Source: Gordius sp. MW1
Taxonomy: Eukaryota; Nematomorpha; Gordioida; Gordea; Gordiidae
Assembly (NCBI GenBank): GCA_964036665.1
Contig: OZ038531.1
Coordinates: 12,586,168 to 12,650,167 of the forward strand
Reading direction: 5' to 3'
DNA length: 64,000 nt
Both the position numbers and the translations under genes were made by a program. The notes beneath the pieces were generated by a model. That model ran no database searches, had not been told where the DNA came from, and saw only the letters and a program-made list of their open reading frames with translations. Below, piece by piece: positions 38,701 through 52,595 of the stretch (position 1 is its first letter; the number at the start of each line of letters is the position of its first letter).

Positions 38701-41700
38701 TTAGAATGTTTCTCGCTTTTTAAGCGTGTATCCAGTTTTTGTGAAACAAGCTCATGCAATAGTGATTTAAAGTTAAAAATTTCTGATGACTGACCAAAAA
38801 AAAAAATTTTTCGGAATTCACCTCTGATATCGAAAACTTTCATGAGGGGTTTATGGTTGAACAAAAAAATTGAAAAAATTTTGAGGTCGAAAAAAATATT
38901 TTTTTTCATATTCATTCAAAAAGGGGCTGAAAAAGTCTTTGAAAGTTAGTAAATATTCTTAGCATTATGTCCTTGTTAGAATCTCGATAAGAATTTTTGC
39001 ACGGGTGAAGTTTTAGACTGAGAGAAATTAAAATTTAAGTGTTTCGTTTAGATTGTTTCCATATCGCTTTTTAAGCGTGTATCCAGTTTTTGTGAAACAA
39101 GCTCATGCGATAGTGATTTAAAGTTAAAAATTTTTGATGACTGATCAAAATTTTTTTTATTGAAATTCACCTCTGATATCGAAAACTTTCATGAGGGGGT
39201 TTATGGTTGAACAAAAAAATTGAAAAAATTTTGAGGTCGAAAAAAATATTTTTTTCATATTCATTCAAAAGGGGGCTGAAAAAATCTTTGAAAGTTAGTA
39301 AATATTCTTAGCATTATGTCCTTGTTACAATCTCGATAAAGAATTTTTGCACGGGTGAAGTTTTAGATTGAGAGAAATTAAAATTTACGTGTTGCGTTTA
39401 GATTGTTTCAATATCGCTTTTTAAGCGTGTATCCAGTTTTTGTGAAACAAGCTCTATGCAATAGTGATTTAAAGTTAAAAATTTCTGATGACTGATCAAA
39501 AATTTTTTTTTTTCGGAATTCACCTCTGATATCGAAAACTTTCATGAGGGGTTTATGGTTGAACAAAAAAATTGAAAAAATTTTGAGGTCGAAAAAAATA
39601 TTTTTTTTCATATTCTTTTGAAAGGGGGCTGAAAAAATCTTTGAAAGTTAGTAAATATTCTTAGCATTATGTCCTTGTTAGAATCTCGATAAGAATTTTT
39701 GCACGGGTGAAGTTTTAGACTGAGAGAAATTAAAATTTAAGTGTTTCGTTTAGATTGTTTCAATATCGCTTTTTAAGCGTGTATCCAGTTTTTGTGAAAC
39801 AAGCTCATGCGATAGTGATTTAAAGTTAAAAATTTTTGATGACTGATGAAAAAAATTTTTTTTTTCGGAATTCACCTCTGATATCGAAGACTTTCATGAG
39901 GGGTTTATGGTTGAACAAAAAAATTGAAAAAATTTTGATGTCGAAAAAAATATTTTTTTTCATATTCTTTTGAAAGGGGGCTGAAAAAATCTTTGAAAGT
40001 TAGTAAATAGTCTTAGCCTTGTGTCCTTGTTAGAATCTCGATAAGAATTTTTGCACGGGGGGTAGTTTTAGATTGAGAGAAATTAAAATTTACGTGTTGC
40101 GTTTAGAATGTTTCTCGCTTTTTAAGCGTGTATCCAGTTTTTGTGAAACAAGCTCTATGCGATCGTGATTTAAAGTTAATAATTTTTGATGACTAATCAA
40201 AATTTTTTTTTCGAAATTCACCTCTGATATCGCAAACTGTCATGAGGGGTTTATGGTTGAACAAAAAAATTGAAAAAATTTTGAGGTCGAAAAAAATATT
40301 TTTTTTCATAAACATTCAAAAGGGGGCTGAAAAAATCTTTGAAAGTTAGTAAATATTCTTAGCATTATGTCCTTGTTAGAATCTCGATAAGAATTTTTGC
40401 AAGGGTGAAGTTTTAGATTGCGAGAAATTAAAATTTAAGTGTTGCGTTTAGATTGTTTCATTATCGCTTTTAAAGCGTGTCTCCAGTTTTTGTGAAACAA
40501 GCTCATGCAATAGTGATTTAAAGTTAAAAATTTCTGATGACTGACCAAAAAAAAAAATTTTTCGGAATTCACCTCTGATATCGAAAACTTTCATGAGGGG
40601 TTTATGGTTGAACAAAAAAATTGAAAAAATTTTGAGGTCGAAAAAAATATTTTTTTTCATATTCATTCAAAAAGGGGCTGAAAAAGTCTTTGAAAGTTAG
40701 TAAATATTCTTAGCATTATGTCCTTGTTAGAATCTCGATAAGAATTTTTGCACGGGTGAAGTTTTAGACTGAGAGAAATTAAAATTTAAGTGTTTCGTTT
40801 AGATTGTTTCAATATCGCTTTTTAAGCGTGTATCCAGTTTTTGTGAAACAAGCTCATGCGATAGTGATTTAAAGTTAAAAATTTTTGATGACTGATCAAA
40901 AATTTTTTTATTGAAATTCACCTCTGATATCGAAAACTTTCATGAGGGGTTTATGGTTGAACAAAAAAATTGAAAAAATTTTGAGGTCGAAAAAAATATT
41001 TTTTTCATATTCATTCAAAAGGGGGCTGAAAAAATCTTTGAAAGTTAGTAAATATTCTTAGCATTATGTCCTTGTTACAATCTCGATAAAGAATTTTTGC
41101 ACGGGTGAAGTTTTAGATTGAGAGAAATTAAAATTTACGTGTTGCGTTTAGATTGTTTCAATATCGCTTTTTAAGCGTGTATCCAGTTTTTGTGAAACAA
41201 GCTCTATGCAATAGTGATTTAAAGTTAAAAATTTCTGATGACTGATCAAAAATTTTTTTTTTTCGGAATTCACCTCTGATATCGAAAACTTTCATGAGGG
41301 GTTTATGGTTGAACAAAAAAATTGAAAAAATTTTGAGGTCGAAAAAAATATTTTTTTTCATATTCTTTTGAAAGGGGGCTGAAAAAATCTTTGAAAGTTA
41401 GTAAATATTCTTAGCATTATGTCCTTGTTAGAATCTCGATAAGAATTTTTGCACGGGTGAAGTTTTAGACTGAGAGAAATTAAAATTTAAGTGTTTCGTT
41501 TAGATTGTTTCAATATCGCTTTTTAAGCGTGTATCCAGTTTTTGTGAAACAAGCTCATGCGATAGTGATTTAAAGTTAAAAATTTTTGATGACTGATCAA
41601 AAAATTTTTTTTCGAAATTCACCTCTGATATCGAAAACTTTCATGAGGGGTTTATGGTTGAACAAAAAAATTGAAAAAAATTTTGAGGTCGAAAAAAAAT

Positions 41701-42060
41701 CTTTTTTTCATATTCATTCAAAAGGGGCTGAAAAAATCTTTGAAAGTTAGTAAATATTCTTAGCATTATGTCCTTGTTAGAATCTCGATAAGAATTTTTG
41801 CACGGGTGAAGTTTTAGACTAAGAGAAATTAAAATTTACGTGTTGCGTTTTGATTGTTTCAATATCGCTTTTTAAGCGTGTCTCCAGTTTTGTGAAACAA
41901 GATCATGCGATCGTGATTTAAAGTTAAAAATTTCTGATGACTGATCAAAAAAAAATTTTTTTCGGAATTTACCTCTGATATCGAAAACTTTCATGAGGGG
42001 TTTATGAACAAAAAAATTGAAAAAAATTTGAGGTCGAAAAAAATATTTTTTTTCATATTC
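35749..42060 (-). repeat. Satellite array, - orientation, with a ~1.75-kb (5-monomer) higher-order repeat
   Basis: About 18 monomers of the same satellite, reverse-complemented. The first ~400 bp (35755-36150) match, inverted, the + array monomers near 34.6-35.0 kb and 28.7-29.1 kb. From about 37.5 kb a five-monomer set repeats: the CTCTATGCAATAG monomer recurs at offsets of 1748 and 1750 bp (near 37.7, 39.4 and 41.2 kb), and GAAAAAGTCTTTG near 38930 and 40681. The variant CTGACCAAAAAA, in place of CTGATCAAAAAA, appears in this array and was not noticed in the + array. No gene is seen. Confidence 0.87.
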
Positions 42061-45000
42061 ATTCAAAAGGGGGCTGAAAAAATCTTTGAAAGTTAGTAAA
42101 TATTCTTAGCATTATGTCCTTGTTAAAATCTCGATAAGAATTTTTGCAGGGGGGAAGTTTTAGATTGCGAAAAATGAAAATTTAAGTGTTGCGTTTAGAT
42201 TGTTTCAATATCGCCTTTTAAGCGTGTCTCAGGTTTTTGTGAAACAAGCTCATGCGATCGTGATTTAAAGTTAAAAATTTCTGATGACTGATCAAAAAAA
42301 TTTTTTTTTTCGGAATTCACCTCTGATATCGAAAACTTTCATGAGGGGTTTATGGTTGAACAAAAAAATTGAAAAAATTTTGAGGTCGAAAAAAATATTT
42401 TTTTTCATATGCATTCAAAAGGAGGCTGAAAAAATCTTTGAAAGTTAGTAAATATTCTTAGCATTATGTCCTTGTTAGAATCTCGATAAGAATTTTTGCA
42501 GGGGGGAAGTTTTAGATTGCGAAAAATTAAAATTTAAGTGTTGCGTTTAGATTGTTTCAATATCGCCTTTTAAGCGTGTCTCAGGTTTTTGTGAAACAAG
42601 CTCATGCGATCGTGATTTAAAGTTGAAAATTTTTGATGACTGATCAAAAAATTTTTTCGAAATTCACCTCTGATATCTAAAACTTTCATGAGGGGTTTAT
42701 GGTTGAACAAAAAAATAGAAAAAATTTTGAGGTCGAAAAAAATATTTTTTTTTCATATTCATTCAAAAGGGGGCTGAAAAAATCTTTGAAAGTTAGTAAA
42801 TATTCTTAGCATTATGTCCTTGTTAGAATCTCGATAGGAATTTTTGCACGGGGGGTAGTTTTAGATTGAGAGAAATTAAAATTTACGTGTTGCGTTTAGA
42901 TTGTTTCAATATCGCTTTTTAAACGTGTCTCCAGTTTTGTGAAACAAGCTCATGCGATCGTGATTTAAATAAAAAATTTCTGATGACTGATCAAAAAATT
43001 TTTTTTTTTCGGAATTCACCTCTGATATCGAAGACTTTCATGAGGAATTTATGGTTGAACAAAAAAATTGAAAAAATTTTGATGTCGAAAAAAATATTTT
43101 TTTTCATATTCTTTTGAAAGGGGGCTGAAAAAATCTTTGAAAGTTAGTAAATAGTCTTAGCCTTGTGTCCTTGTTAGAATCTCGATAAGAATTTTTGCAC
43201 GGGGGGTAGTTTTAGACTGAGAGAAATTAAAATTTACGTGTTTCGTTTAGATTGTTTCAATATGGCTTTTTAAGCGTGTCTCCAGTTTTGTGAAACAAGC
43301 TCATGCGATCGTGATTTAAAGTTAATAATTTCTGACGACTGATCAAAAAATTTTTTTTTTTCGGAATTCACCTCTGATATCGAAAACTTTCATGAGGGCT
43401 TTATGGTTGAACAAAAAAATTGAAAAGATTTTGAGGTCGAAAAAAATATTTTTTTTCATATTCTTTTGAAAGGGGGCTGAAAAAATCTTTGAAAGTTAGT
43501 AAATAGTCTTAGCATTATGTCCTTGTTAAAATCTCGATAAGAATTTTTGCACGGGTGAAGTTTTAGATTGAGAGAAATTAGAATTTAAGTGTTTCGTTTA
43601 GATTGTTTCAACATCGCTTTTTAAGCGTGTCTCCAGTTTTTGTGAAACAAGCTCATGCGATCGTGATTTAAAGTTAAAAATTTCTGATGACTGATCAAAA
43701 AATTTTTTTTTCGGAATTCACCTCTGATATCGAAAACTTTCATGAGGGGTTTATGGTTGAACAAAATAAAGGAAAAAATTTTGAGGTCGAAAAAAATATT
43801 TTTTTTCATATTCATTCAAAATAGGGCTGAAAAAATCTTTGAAAGTTAGTAAATATTCTTAGCATTATGTCCTTGTTAGAATCTCGATAAAGAATTTTTG
43901 CACGGGTGAAGTTTTAGATTGAGAGAAATTAAAATTTACGTGTTGCGTTTAGATTGTTTCAATATCGCTTTTTAAGCGTGTATCCAGTTTTTGTGAAACA
44001 AGCTCCATGCGATCGTGATTTAAAGTTAATAATTTTTGATGAATGATCAAAAAAATTTTTTTTTTCGGAATTCACCTCTGATATCGAAAACTTTCATGAG
44101 GGGTTTATGGTTGAACAAAAAAATTGAAAAATATTGAGGTCGAAAAAAATATTTTTTTTCATATTAGTAAATATTCTTAGCATTATGTCCTTGTTAGAAT
44201 CTCGATAAGAATTTTTGCACGGGTGAAGTTTAGACTGAGAGAAATTAAAATTTAAGTGTTGCGTTTAGATTGTTTCAATATCGCTTTTTAAGCGTGTGTC
44301 CAGTTTTTGTGAAACAAGCTCTATGCGATCGTGATTTAAAGTTAATAATTTTTGATCACTAATCAAAATTTTTTTTTCGAAATTCACCTCTGATATCGAA
44401 AACTTTCATGAGGGGTTTATGGTTGAACAAAAAAATTGAAAAAATTTTGAGGTCGAAAAAAATATTTTTTTTCATATTCATTCAAAATGGGGCTGAAAAA
44501 ATCTTTGAAAGTTAGTAAATATTCTTAGCATTATGTCCTTGTTAAAATCTCGATAAGAATTTTTGCACGGGTGAAGTTTTAGACTAAGAGAAATTAAAAT
44601 TTACGTGTTGCGTTTTGATTGTTTCAATATCGCTTTTTAAGCGTGTCTCCAGTTTTGTGAAACAAGATCATGCGATCGTGATTTAAAGTTAAAAATTTCT
44701 GATGACTGATCAAAAAAAAATTTTTTTCGGAATTTACCTCTGATATCGAAAACTTTCATGAGGGGTTTATGAACAAAAAAATTGAAAAAAATTTGAGGTC
44801 GAAAAAAATATTTTTTTTCATATTCATTCAAAAGGGGGCTGAAAAAATCTTTGAAAGTTAGTAAATATTCTTAGCATTATGTCCTTGTTAAAATCTCGAT
44901 AAGAATTTTTGCAGGGGGGAAGTTTTAGATTGCCAAAAATGAAAATTTAAGTGTTGCGTTTAGATTGTTTCAATATCGCCTTTTAAGCGTGTCTCAGGTT

Positions 45001-45190
45001 TTTGTGAAACAAGCTCATGCGATCGTAATTTAGAGTTAAAAATTTCTGATGACTGATCAAAAAAATTTTTTTTTTCGGAATTCACCTCTGATATCGAAAA
45101 CTTTCATGAGGGGTTTATGGTTGAACAAAAAAATTGAAAAAATTTTGAGGTCGAAAAAAATATTTTTTTTCATATGCATTCAAAAGGAGG
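42061..45190 (-). repeat. Inverted copy of the 19.0-21.5 kb HOR segment
   Basis: Read on the - strand, a series of private variants follows the same order as the + strand from about 19017 to 21520. CATATGCATTCAAAAGGAGG (near 45172) pairs with the + marker near 19017. The short join CATATTAGTAAAT (44160) pairs with 20038, the AATAAAGG monomer (about 43767) with the TTTTCCTTTATTTTG monomer near 20430, AAAAGATTTTGAGG (about 43424) with 20778, GAAGACTTTCATGAGGAATT (about 43029) with 21165, and GATATCTAAAAC (near 42672) with 21520. The lengths agree at about 2.5 kb. Sequence from 42061 to 42670 resembles the same HOR family. Confidence 0.83.
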
Positions 45191-48100
45191 CTGAAAAAAT
45201 CTTTGAAAGTTAGTAAATATTCTTAGCATTATGTCCTTGTTAGAATCTCGATAAGAATTTTTGCACGGGTGAAGTTTTAGACTGAGAGAAATTAAAATTT
45301 AAGTGTTTCGTTTAGATTGTTTCAATATCGCTTTTTAAGCGTGTATCCAGTTTTTGTGAAACAAGCTCATGCGATAGTGATTTAAAGTTAAAAATTTTTG
45401 ATGACTGATCAAAAAATTTTTTTTCGAAATTCACCTCTGATATCGAAAACTTTCATGAGGGGTTTATGGTTGAACAAAAAAATTGAAAAAATTTTGAGGT
45501 CGAAAAAAAATCTTTTTTTCATATTCATTCAAAAGGGGCTGAAAAAATCTTTGAAAGTTAGTAAATATTCTTAGCATTATGTCCTTGTTAGAATCTCGAT
45601 AAGAATTTTTGCACGGGTGAAGTTTTAGACTGACAGAAATTAAAATTTAAGTGTTTCGTTTAGATTGTTTCAATATCGCTTTTAAGCGTGTATCCAGTTT
45701 TTGTGAAACAAGCTCATGCGATCGTGATTTAAAGTTAAAAATTTCTGATGACTGATCAAAAATTTTTTTTTTCGGAATTCACCTCTGATATCAAAAACTT
45801 TCATGAGGGGTTTATGGTTGAACAAAAAAATTGAAAAAACTTTGAGGTCGAAAAAAATATTTTTTTTCATATTCATTCAAAAAGGGGCTGAAAAAATCTT
45901 TGAAAGTTAGTAAATATTCTTAGCATTATGTCCTTGTTAGAATCTCGATAAGAATTTTTCCACGGGGGGGAAGTTTTAGATTGCGAGAAATTAAAATCTA
46001 AGTGTTGCGTTTACATTGTTTCAATATCGCTTTTTAAGCGTGTCTCCAGTTTTTGTGAAACAAGCTCATGCGATAGTGATTTAAAGTTAAAAATTTCTGA
46101 TGACTGACCAAAAAAAAAAATTTTCGGAATTCACCTCTGATATCGAAAACTTTCATGAGGGTTTTATGGTTGAACAAAAAAATTGAAAAAATTTTGAGGT
46201 CGAAAAAAATTTTTTTTTTCATATTCATTCAAAAGGGGGCTGAAAAAATCTTTGAAAGTTAGTAAATATTCTTAGCATTATGTCCTTGTTAGAATCTCGA
46301 TAAGAAATTTTGCAGGGGGGAAGTTTTAGATTGCGAAAAATTAAAATTTAAGTGTTGCGTTTAGAATGTTTCTCGCTTTTTAAGCGTGTATCCAGTTTTT
46401 GTGAAACAAGCTCTATGCGATCGTGATTTAAAGTTAATAATTTTTGATGACTAATCAAAATTTTTTTTTCGAAATTCACCTCTGATATCGCAAACTGTCA
46501 TGAGGGGTTTATGGTTGAACAAAAAAATTGAAAAAATTTTGAGGTCGAAAAAAATATTTTTTTTCATAAACATTCAAAAGGGGGCTGAAAAAATCTTTGA
46601 AAGTTAGTAAATATTCTTAGCATTATGTCCTTGTTAGAATCTCGATAAGAATTTTTGCACGGGTGAAGTTTTAGACTGAGAGAAATTAAAATTTAAGTGT
46701 TTCGTTTAGATTGTTTCAATATCGCTTTTTAAGCGTGTCTCCAGTTATTGTGAAACAAGCTCATGCGATCGTAATTTAAAGTTAAAAATTTCTGATGACT
46801 GATCAAAAAAAAAAATTTTTCGGAATTCACCTCTGATATCGAAAACTTTCATGAGGGGTTTATGGTTGAACAAAAAAATTAGAAAAAATTTTGAGGTCGA
46901 AAAAAATATTTTTTTTCATATTCATTCAAAAAGGGGCTGAAAAAGTCTTTGAAAGTTAGTAAATATTCTTAGCATTATGTCCTTGTTAGAATCTCGATAA
47001 GAATTTTTGCACGGGTGAAGTTTTAGACTGAGAGAAATTAAAATTTAAGTGTTTCGTTTAGATTGTTTCAATATCGCTTTTTAAGCGTGTATCCAGTTTT
47101 TGTGAAACAAGCTCATGCGATAGTGATTTAAAGTTAAAAATTTTTGATGACTGATCAAAAAATTTTTTATTGAAATTCACCTCTGATATCGAAAACTTTC
47201 ATGAGGGGTTTATGGTTGAACAAAAAAATTGAAAAAATTTTGAGGTCGAAAAAAAATCTTTTTTTCATATTCATTCAAAAGGGGCTGAAAAAATCTTTGA
47301 AAGTTAGTAAATATTCTTAGCATTATGTCCTTGTTAGAATCCCGATAAGAATTTTTGCAGGGGGGAAGTTTTAGATTGCGAAAAATTAAAATTTAAGTGT
47401 TGCGTTTAGATTGCTTCAATATCGCTTTTAAGCGTGTCTCCAGTTTTTGTGAAACAAGCTCATGCGATCGTGATTTAAAGTTAAAAATTTCTGATGACTG
47501 ATCAAAATTTTTTTTTTTTCGGAATTCACCTCTGATATCGAAAACTTTCATGAGGGGTTTATGGTTGAACAAAAAAATTGAAAAAATTTTGAGGTCGAAA
47601 AAAATATTTTTTTTCATATTCATTCAAAAAGGGGCTGAAAAAATCTTTGAAAGTTAGTAAATATTCTTAGCATTATGTCCTTGTTAGAATCTCGATAAGA
47701 ATTTTTCCACGGGGGGGAAGTTTTAGATTGCGAGAAATTAAAATTTAAGTGTTGCGTTTAGATTGTTTCAATATCGCTTTTTAAGCGTGTCTCCAGTTTT
47801 TGTGAAACAAGCTCATGCGATAGTGATTTAAAGTTAAAAATTTCTGATGACTGACCAAAAAAAAAAAAATTTCGGAATTCACCTCTGATATCGAAAACTT
47901 TCATGAGGGGTTTATGGTTGAACAAAAAAATTGAAAAAATTTTGAGGTCGAAAAATTTTTTTTTTTTCATATTCATTCAAAAGGGGGCTGAAAAAATCTT
48001 TGAAAGTTAGTAAATATTCTTAGCATTATGTCCTTGTTAGAATCTCGATAAGAATTTTTGCAGGGGGGAAGTTTTAGATTGCGAAAAATTAAAATTTAAG

Positions 48101-51100
48101 TGTTGCGTTTAGATTGTTTCTCGCTTTTTAAGCGTGTATCCAGTTTTTGTGAAACAAGCTCTATGCGATCGTGATTTAAAGTTAATAATTTTTGATGACT
48201 AATCAAAATTTTTTTTTCGAAATTCACCTCTGATATCGCAAACTGTCATGAGGGGTTTATGGTTGAACAAAAAAATTGAAAAAATTTTGAGGTCGAAAAA
48301 AATATTTTTTTTCATAAACATTCAAAAGGGGGCTGAAAAAATCTTTGAAAGTTAGTAAATATTCTTAGCATTATGTCCTTGTTAGAATCTCGATAAGAAT
48401 TTTTGCACGGGTGAAGTTTTAGACTGAGAGAAATTAAAATTTAAGTGTTTCGTTTAGATTGTTTCAATATCGCTTTTTAAGCGTGTCTCCAGTTATTGTG
48501 AAACAAGCTCATGCGATCGTAATTTAAAGTTAAAAATTTCTGATGACTGATCAAAAAAAAAAATTTTTCGGAATTCACCTCTGATATCGAAAACTTTCAT
48601 GAGGGGTTTATGGTTGAACAAAAAAATTGAAATAATTTTGAGGTCGAAAAAAATATTTTTTTTCATATTCATTCAAAAAGGGGCTGAAAAAGTCTTTGAA
48701 AGTTAGTAAATATTCTTAGCATTATGTCCTTGTTAGAATCTCGATAAGAATTTTTGCACGGGTGAAGTTTTAGACTGAGAGAAATTAAAATTTAAGTGTT
48801 TCGTTTAGATTGTTTCAATATCGCTTTTTAAGCGTGTATCCAGTTTTTGTGAAACAAGCTCATGCGATAGTGATTTAAAGTTAAAAATTTTTGATGACTG
48901 ATCAAAAAATTTTTTATTGAAATTCACCTCTGATATCGAAAACTTTCATGAGGGGTTTATGGTTGAACAAAAAAATTGAAAAAATTTTGAGGTCGAAAAA
49001 AATATTTTTTTTCATATTCATTCAAAAGGGGGCTGAAAAAATCTTTGAAAGTTAGTAAATATTCTTAGCATTATGTCCTTGTTACAATCTCGATAAAGAA
49101 TTTTTGCACGGGTGAAGTTTTAGATTGAGAGAAATTAAAATTTACGTGTTGCGTTTAGATTGTTTCAATATCGCTTTTTAAGCGTGTATCCAGTTTTTGT
49201 GAAATAAAGCTCTATGCAATAGTGATTTAAAGTTAAAAATTTCTGATGACTGATCAAAAAATTTTTTTTTTCGGAATTCACCTCTGATATCGAAAACTTT
49301 CATGAGGGGTTTATGGTTGAACAAAAAAATTGAAAAAATTTTGAGGTCGAAAAAAATATTTTTTTTCATATTCTTTTGAAAGGGGGCTGAAAAAATCTTT
49401 GAAAGTTAGTAAATATTCTTAGCATTATGTCCTTGTTAGAATCTCGATAAGAATTTTTGCACGGGTAAGTTTTAGACTGAGAGAAATTAAAATTTAAGTG
49501 TTTCGTTTAGATTGTTTCATCCAGTTTTTGTGAAACAAACTCATGCGATAGTGATTTAAAGTTAAAAATTTTTGATGACTGATCAAAAATTTTTTTTTCG
49601 AAATTCACCTCTGATATCGAAAACTTTCATGAGGGGTTTATGGTTGAACAAAAAAATTGAAAAAATTTTGAGGTCGAAAAAAAATCTTTTTTTCATATTC
49701 ATTCAAAAGGGGCTGAAAAAATCTTTGAAAGTTAGTAAATATTCTTAGCATTATGTCCTTGTTAGAATCTCGATAAGAATTTTTGCACGGGTGAAGTTTT
49801 AGACTGAGAGAAATTAAAATTTAAGTGTTTCGTTTAGATTGTTTCAATATCGCTTTTTAAGCGTGTATCCAGTTTTTGTGAAACAAGCTCTATGCGATCG
49901 TGATTTAAAGATAATAATTTTTGATGATTGATCAAAAAATTTTTTTTCGAAATTCACCTCTGATATCGAAAACTTTCATGAGGGGTTTATGGTTGAACAA
50001 AAAAATTGAAAAAATTTTGAGGTCGAAAAAAATATTTTTTTTCATATTCATTCAAAAGGGGGCTGAAAAAATCTTTGAAAGTTAGTAAATATTCTTAGCA
50101 TTATGTCCTGTTAGAATCCCGATAAGAATTTTTGCAGGGGGGAAGTTTTAGATTGCGAAAAATTAAAATTTAAGTGTTGCGTTTAGATTGCTTCAATATC
50201 GCTTTTAAGCGTGTCTCCAGTTTTTGTGAAACAAGCTCATGCGATCGTGATTTAAAGTTAAAAATTTCTGATGACTGATCAAAATTTTTTTTTTTTCGGA
50301 ATTCACCTCTGATATCGAAAACTTTCATGAGGGGTTTATGGTTGAACAAAAAAATTGAAAAAATTTTGAGGTCGAAAAAAATATTTTTTTTCATATTCAT
50401 TCAAAAAGGGGCTGAAAAAATCTTTGAAAGTTAGTAAATATTCTTAGCATTATGTCCTTGTTAGAATCTCGATAAGAATTTTTCCACGGGGGGGAAGTTT
50501 TAGATTGCGAGAAATTAAAATTTAAGTGTTGCGTTTAGATTGTTTCAATATCGCTTTTTAAGCGTGTCTCCAGTTTTTGTGAAACAAGCTCATGCGATAG
50601 TGATTTAAAGTTAAAAATTTCTGATGACTGACCAAAAAAAAAAAAATTTCGGAATTCACCTCTGATATCGAAAACTTTCATGAGGGGTTTATGGTTGAAC
50701 AAAAAAATTGAAAAAATTTTGAGGTCGAAAAAATTTTTTTTTTTCATATTCATTCAAAAGGGGGCTGAAAAAATCTTTGAAAGTTAGTAAATATTCTTAG
50801 CATTATGTCCTTGTTAGAATCTCGATAAGAATTTTTGCAGGGGGGAAGTTTTAGATTGCGAAAAATTAAAATTTAAGTGTTGCGTTTAGATTGTTTCTCG
50901 CTTTTTAAGCGTGTATCCAGTTTTTGTGAAACAAGCTCTATGCGATCGTGATTTAAAGTTAATAATTTTTGATGACTAATCAAAATTTTTTTTTCGAAAT
51001 TCACCTCTGATATCGCAAACTGTCATGAGGGGTTTATGGTTGAACAAAAAAATTGAAAAATATTGAGGTCGAAAAAAACATTTTTTTTCATATTAGGAAA

Positions 51101-52595
51101 TATTCTTAGCATTATGTCCTTGTTAGAATCTCGATAAGAATTTTTGCACGGGTGAAGTTTTAGACTGAGAGAAATTAAATTTTAAGTGTTTCGTTTAGAT
51201 TGTTTCAATATCGCTTTTTAAGCGTGTATCCAGTTTTTGTGAAACAAGCTGATGCGATCGTGATTTAAAGTTAAAAATTTCTGATGACTGATCAAAAAAA
51301 ATTTTTTTTCGGAAGTCACCTCTGATATCGAAAACTTTCATTAGGGGTTTATGGTTGAACAAAAAAATTGAAAAAATTTTGAGGTCGAAAAAAATATTTT
51401 TTTCCATATTCATTCAAAAGGGGGCTGAAAAAATCTTTGAAAGTTAGTAAATATTCTTAGCATTATGTCCTTGTTAGAATCTCGATAAGAATTTTTGCAC
51501 GGGTGAAGTTTTAGATTGAGAGAAATTAAAATTTATGTGTTGCGTTTAGATTGTTTCAAGATCGCTTTTTAAGCGTGTCTCCAGTTTTTGTGAAACAAGC
51601 TCATGCGATCGTGATTTAAAGTTAAAAATTTCTGATGACTGATCAAAAATTTTTTTTTTTCGGAATTCACCTCTGATATCGAAAACTTTTATGAGGGGTT
51701 TATGGTTGAACAAAAAAATTGAAAAAAATTTGAGGTCGAAAAAAATATTTTTTTTCATATTCATTCAAAAAGGGGCTGAAAAAATCTTTGAAAGTTAGTA
51801 AATATTCTTAGCATTATGTCCTTGTTAGAATCTCGATAAGAATTTTTCCACGGGGGGGGAAGTTTTAGATTGCGAGAAATTAAAATTTAAGTGTTGCGTT
51901 TAGATTGTTTCAATATCGCTTTTTGAGCGTGTCTCCAGTTTTTGTTAAACAAGCTCATGCGATAGTGATTTAAAGTTAAAAATTTATGATGACTGACCAA
52001 AAAAAAAAAAATTTCGGAATTCACCTCTGATATCGAAAACTTTCATGAGGGGTTTATGGTTGAACAAAAAAATTGAAAAAATTTTGAGGTCGAAAAAAAT
52101 TTTTTTTTTCATATTCATTCTAAAGGGGGCTGAAAAAATCTTTGAAAGTTAGTAAATATTCTTAGCATTATGTCCTTGTTAGAATCTCGATAAGAATTTT
52201 TGCAGGGGGGAAGTTTTAGATTGCGAAAAATTAAAATTTAAGTGTTGCGTTTAGATTGTTTCTCGCTTTTTAAGCGTGTATCCAGTTTTTGTGAAACAAG
52301 CTCTATGCGATCGTGATTTAAAGTTAATAATTTTTGATGACTAATCAAAATTTTTTTTTCGAAATTCACCTCTGATATCGCAAACTGTCATGAGGGGTTT
52401 ATGGTTGAACAAAAAAATTGAAAAAATTTTGAGGTCGAAAAAAATATTTTTTTTCATATTCATTCAAAAGGGGGCTGAAAAAATCTTTGAAAGTTAGTAA
52501 ATATTCTTAGCATTATGTCCTTGTTAGAATCTCGATAAGAATTTTTGCAAGGGTGAAGTTTTAGATTGCGAGAAATTAAAATTTAAGTGTTGCGT
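45191..52595 (-). repeat. Satellite array, - orientation, with overlapping ~1.75-kb and ~2.78-kb higher-order repeats
   Basis: About 21 monomers. A five-monomer offset of about 1746 bp is shown by TTCATAAACATTC near 46564 and 48310 and by CCAGTTATTG at 46741 and 48489. An eight-monomer offset of about 2777 bp relates 47.3-48.3 kb to 50.05-51.05 kb, both containing CCCGATAAGAATTTT and the CTGACC variant. One monomer near 49519 has lost about 21 bp including the CGCTTTTTAAGCG hairpin. No gene is seen. Confidence 0.83.
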
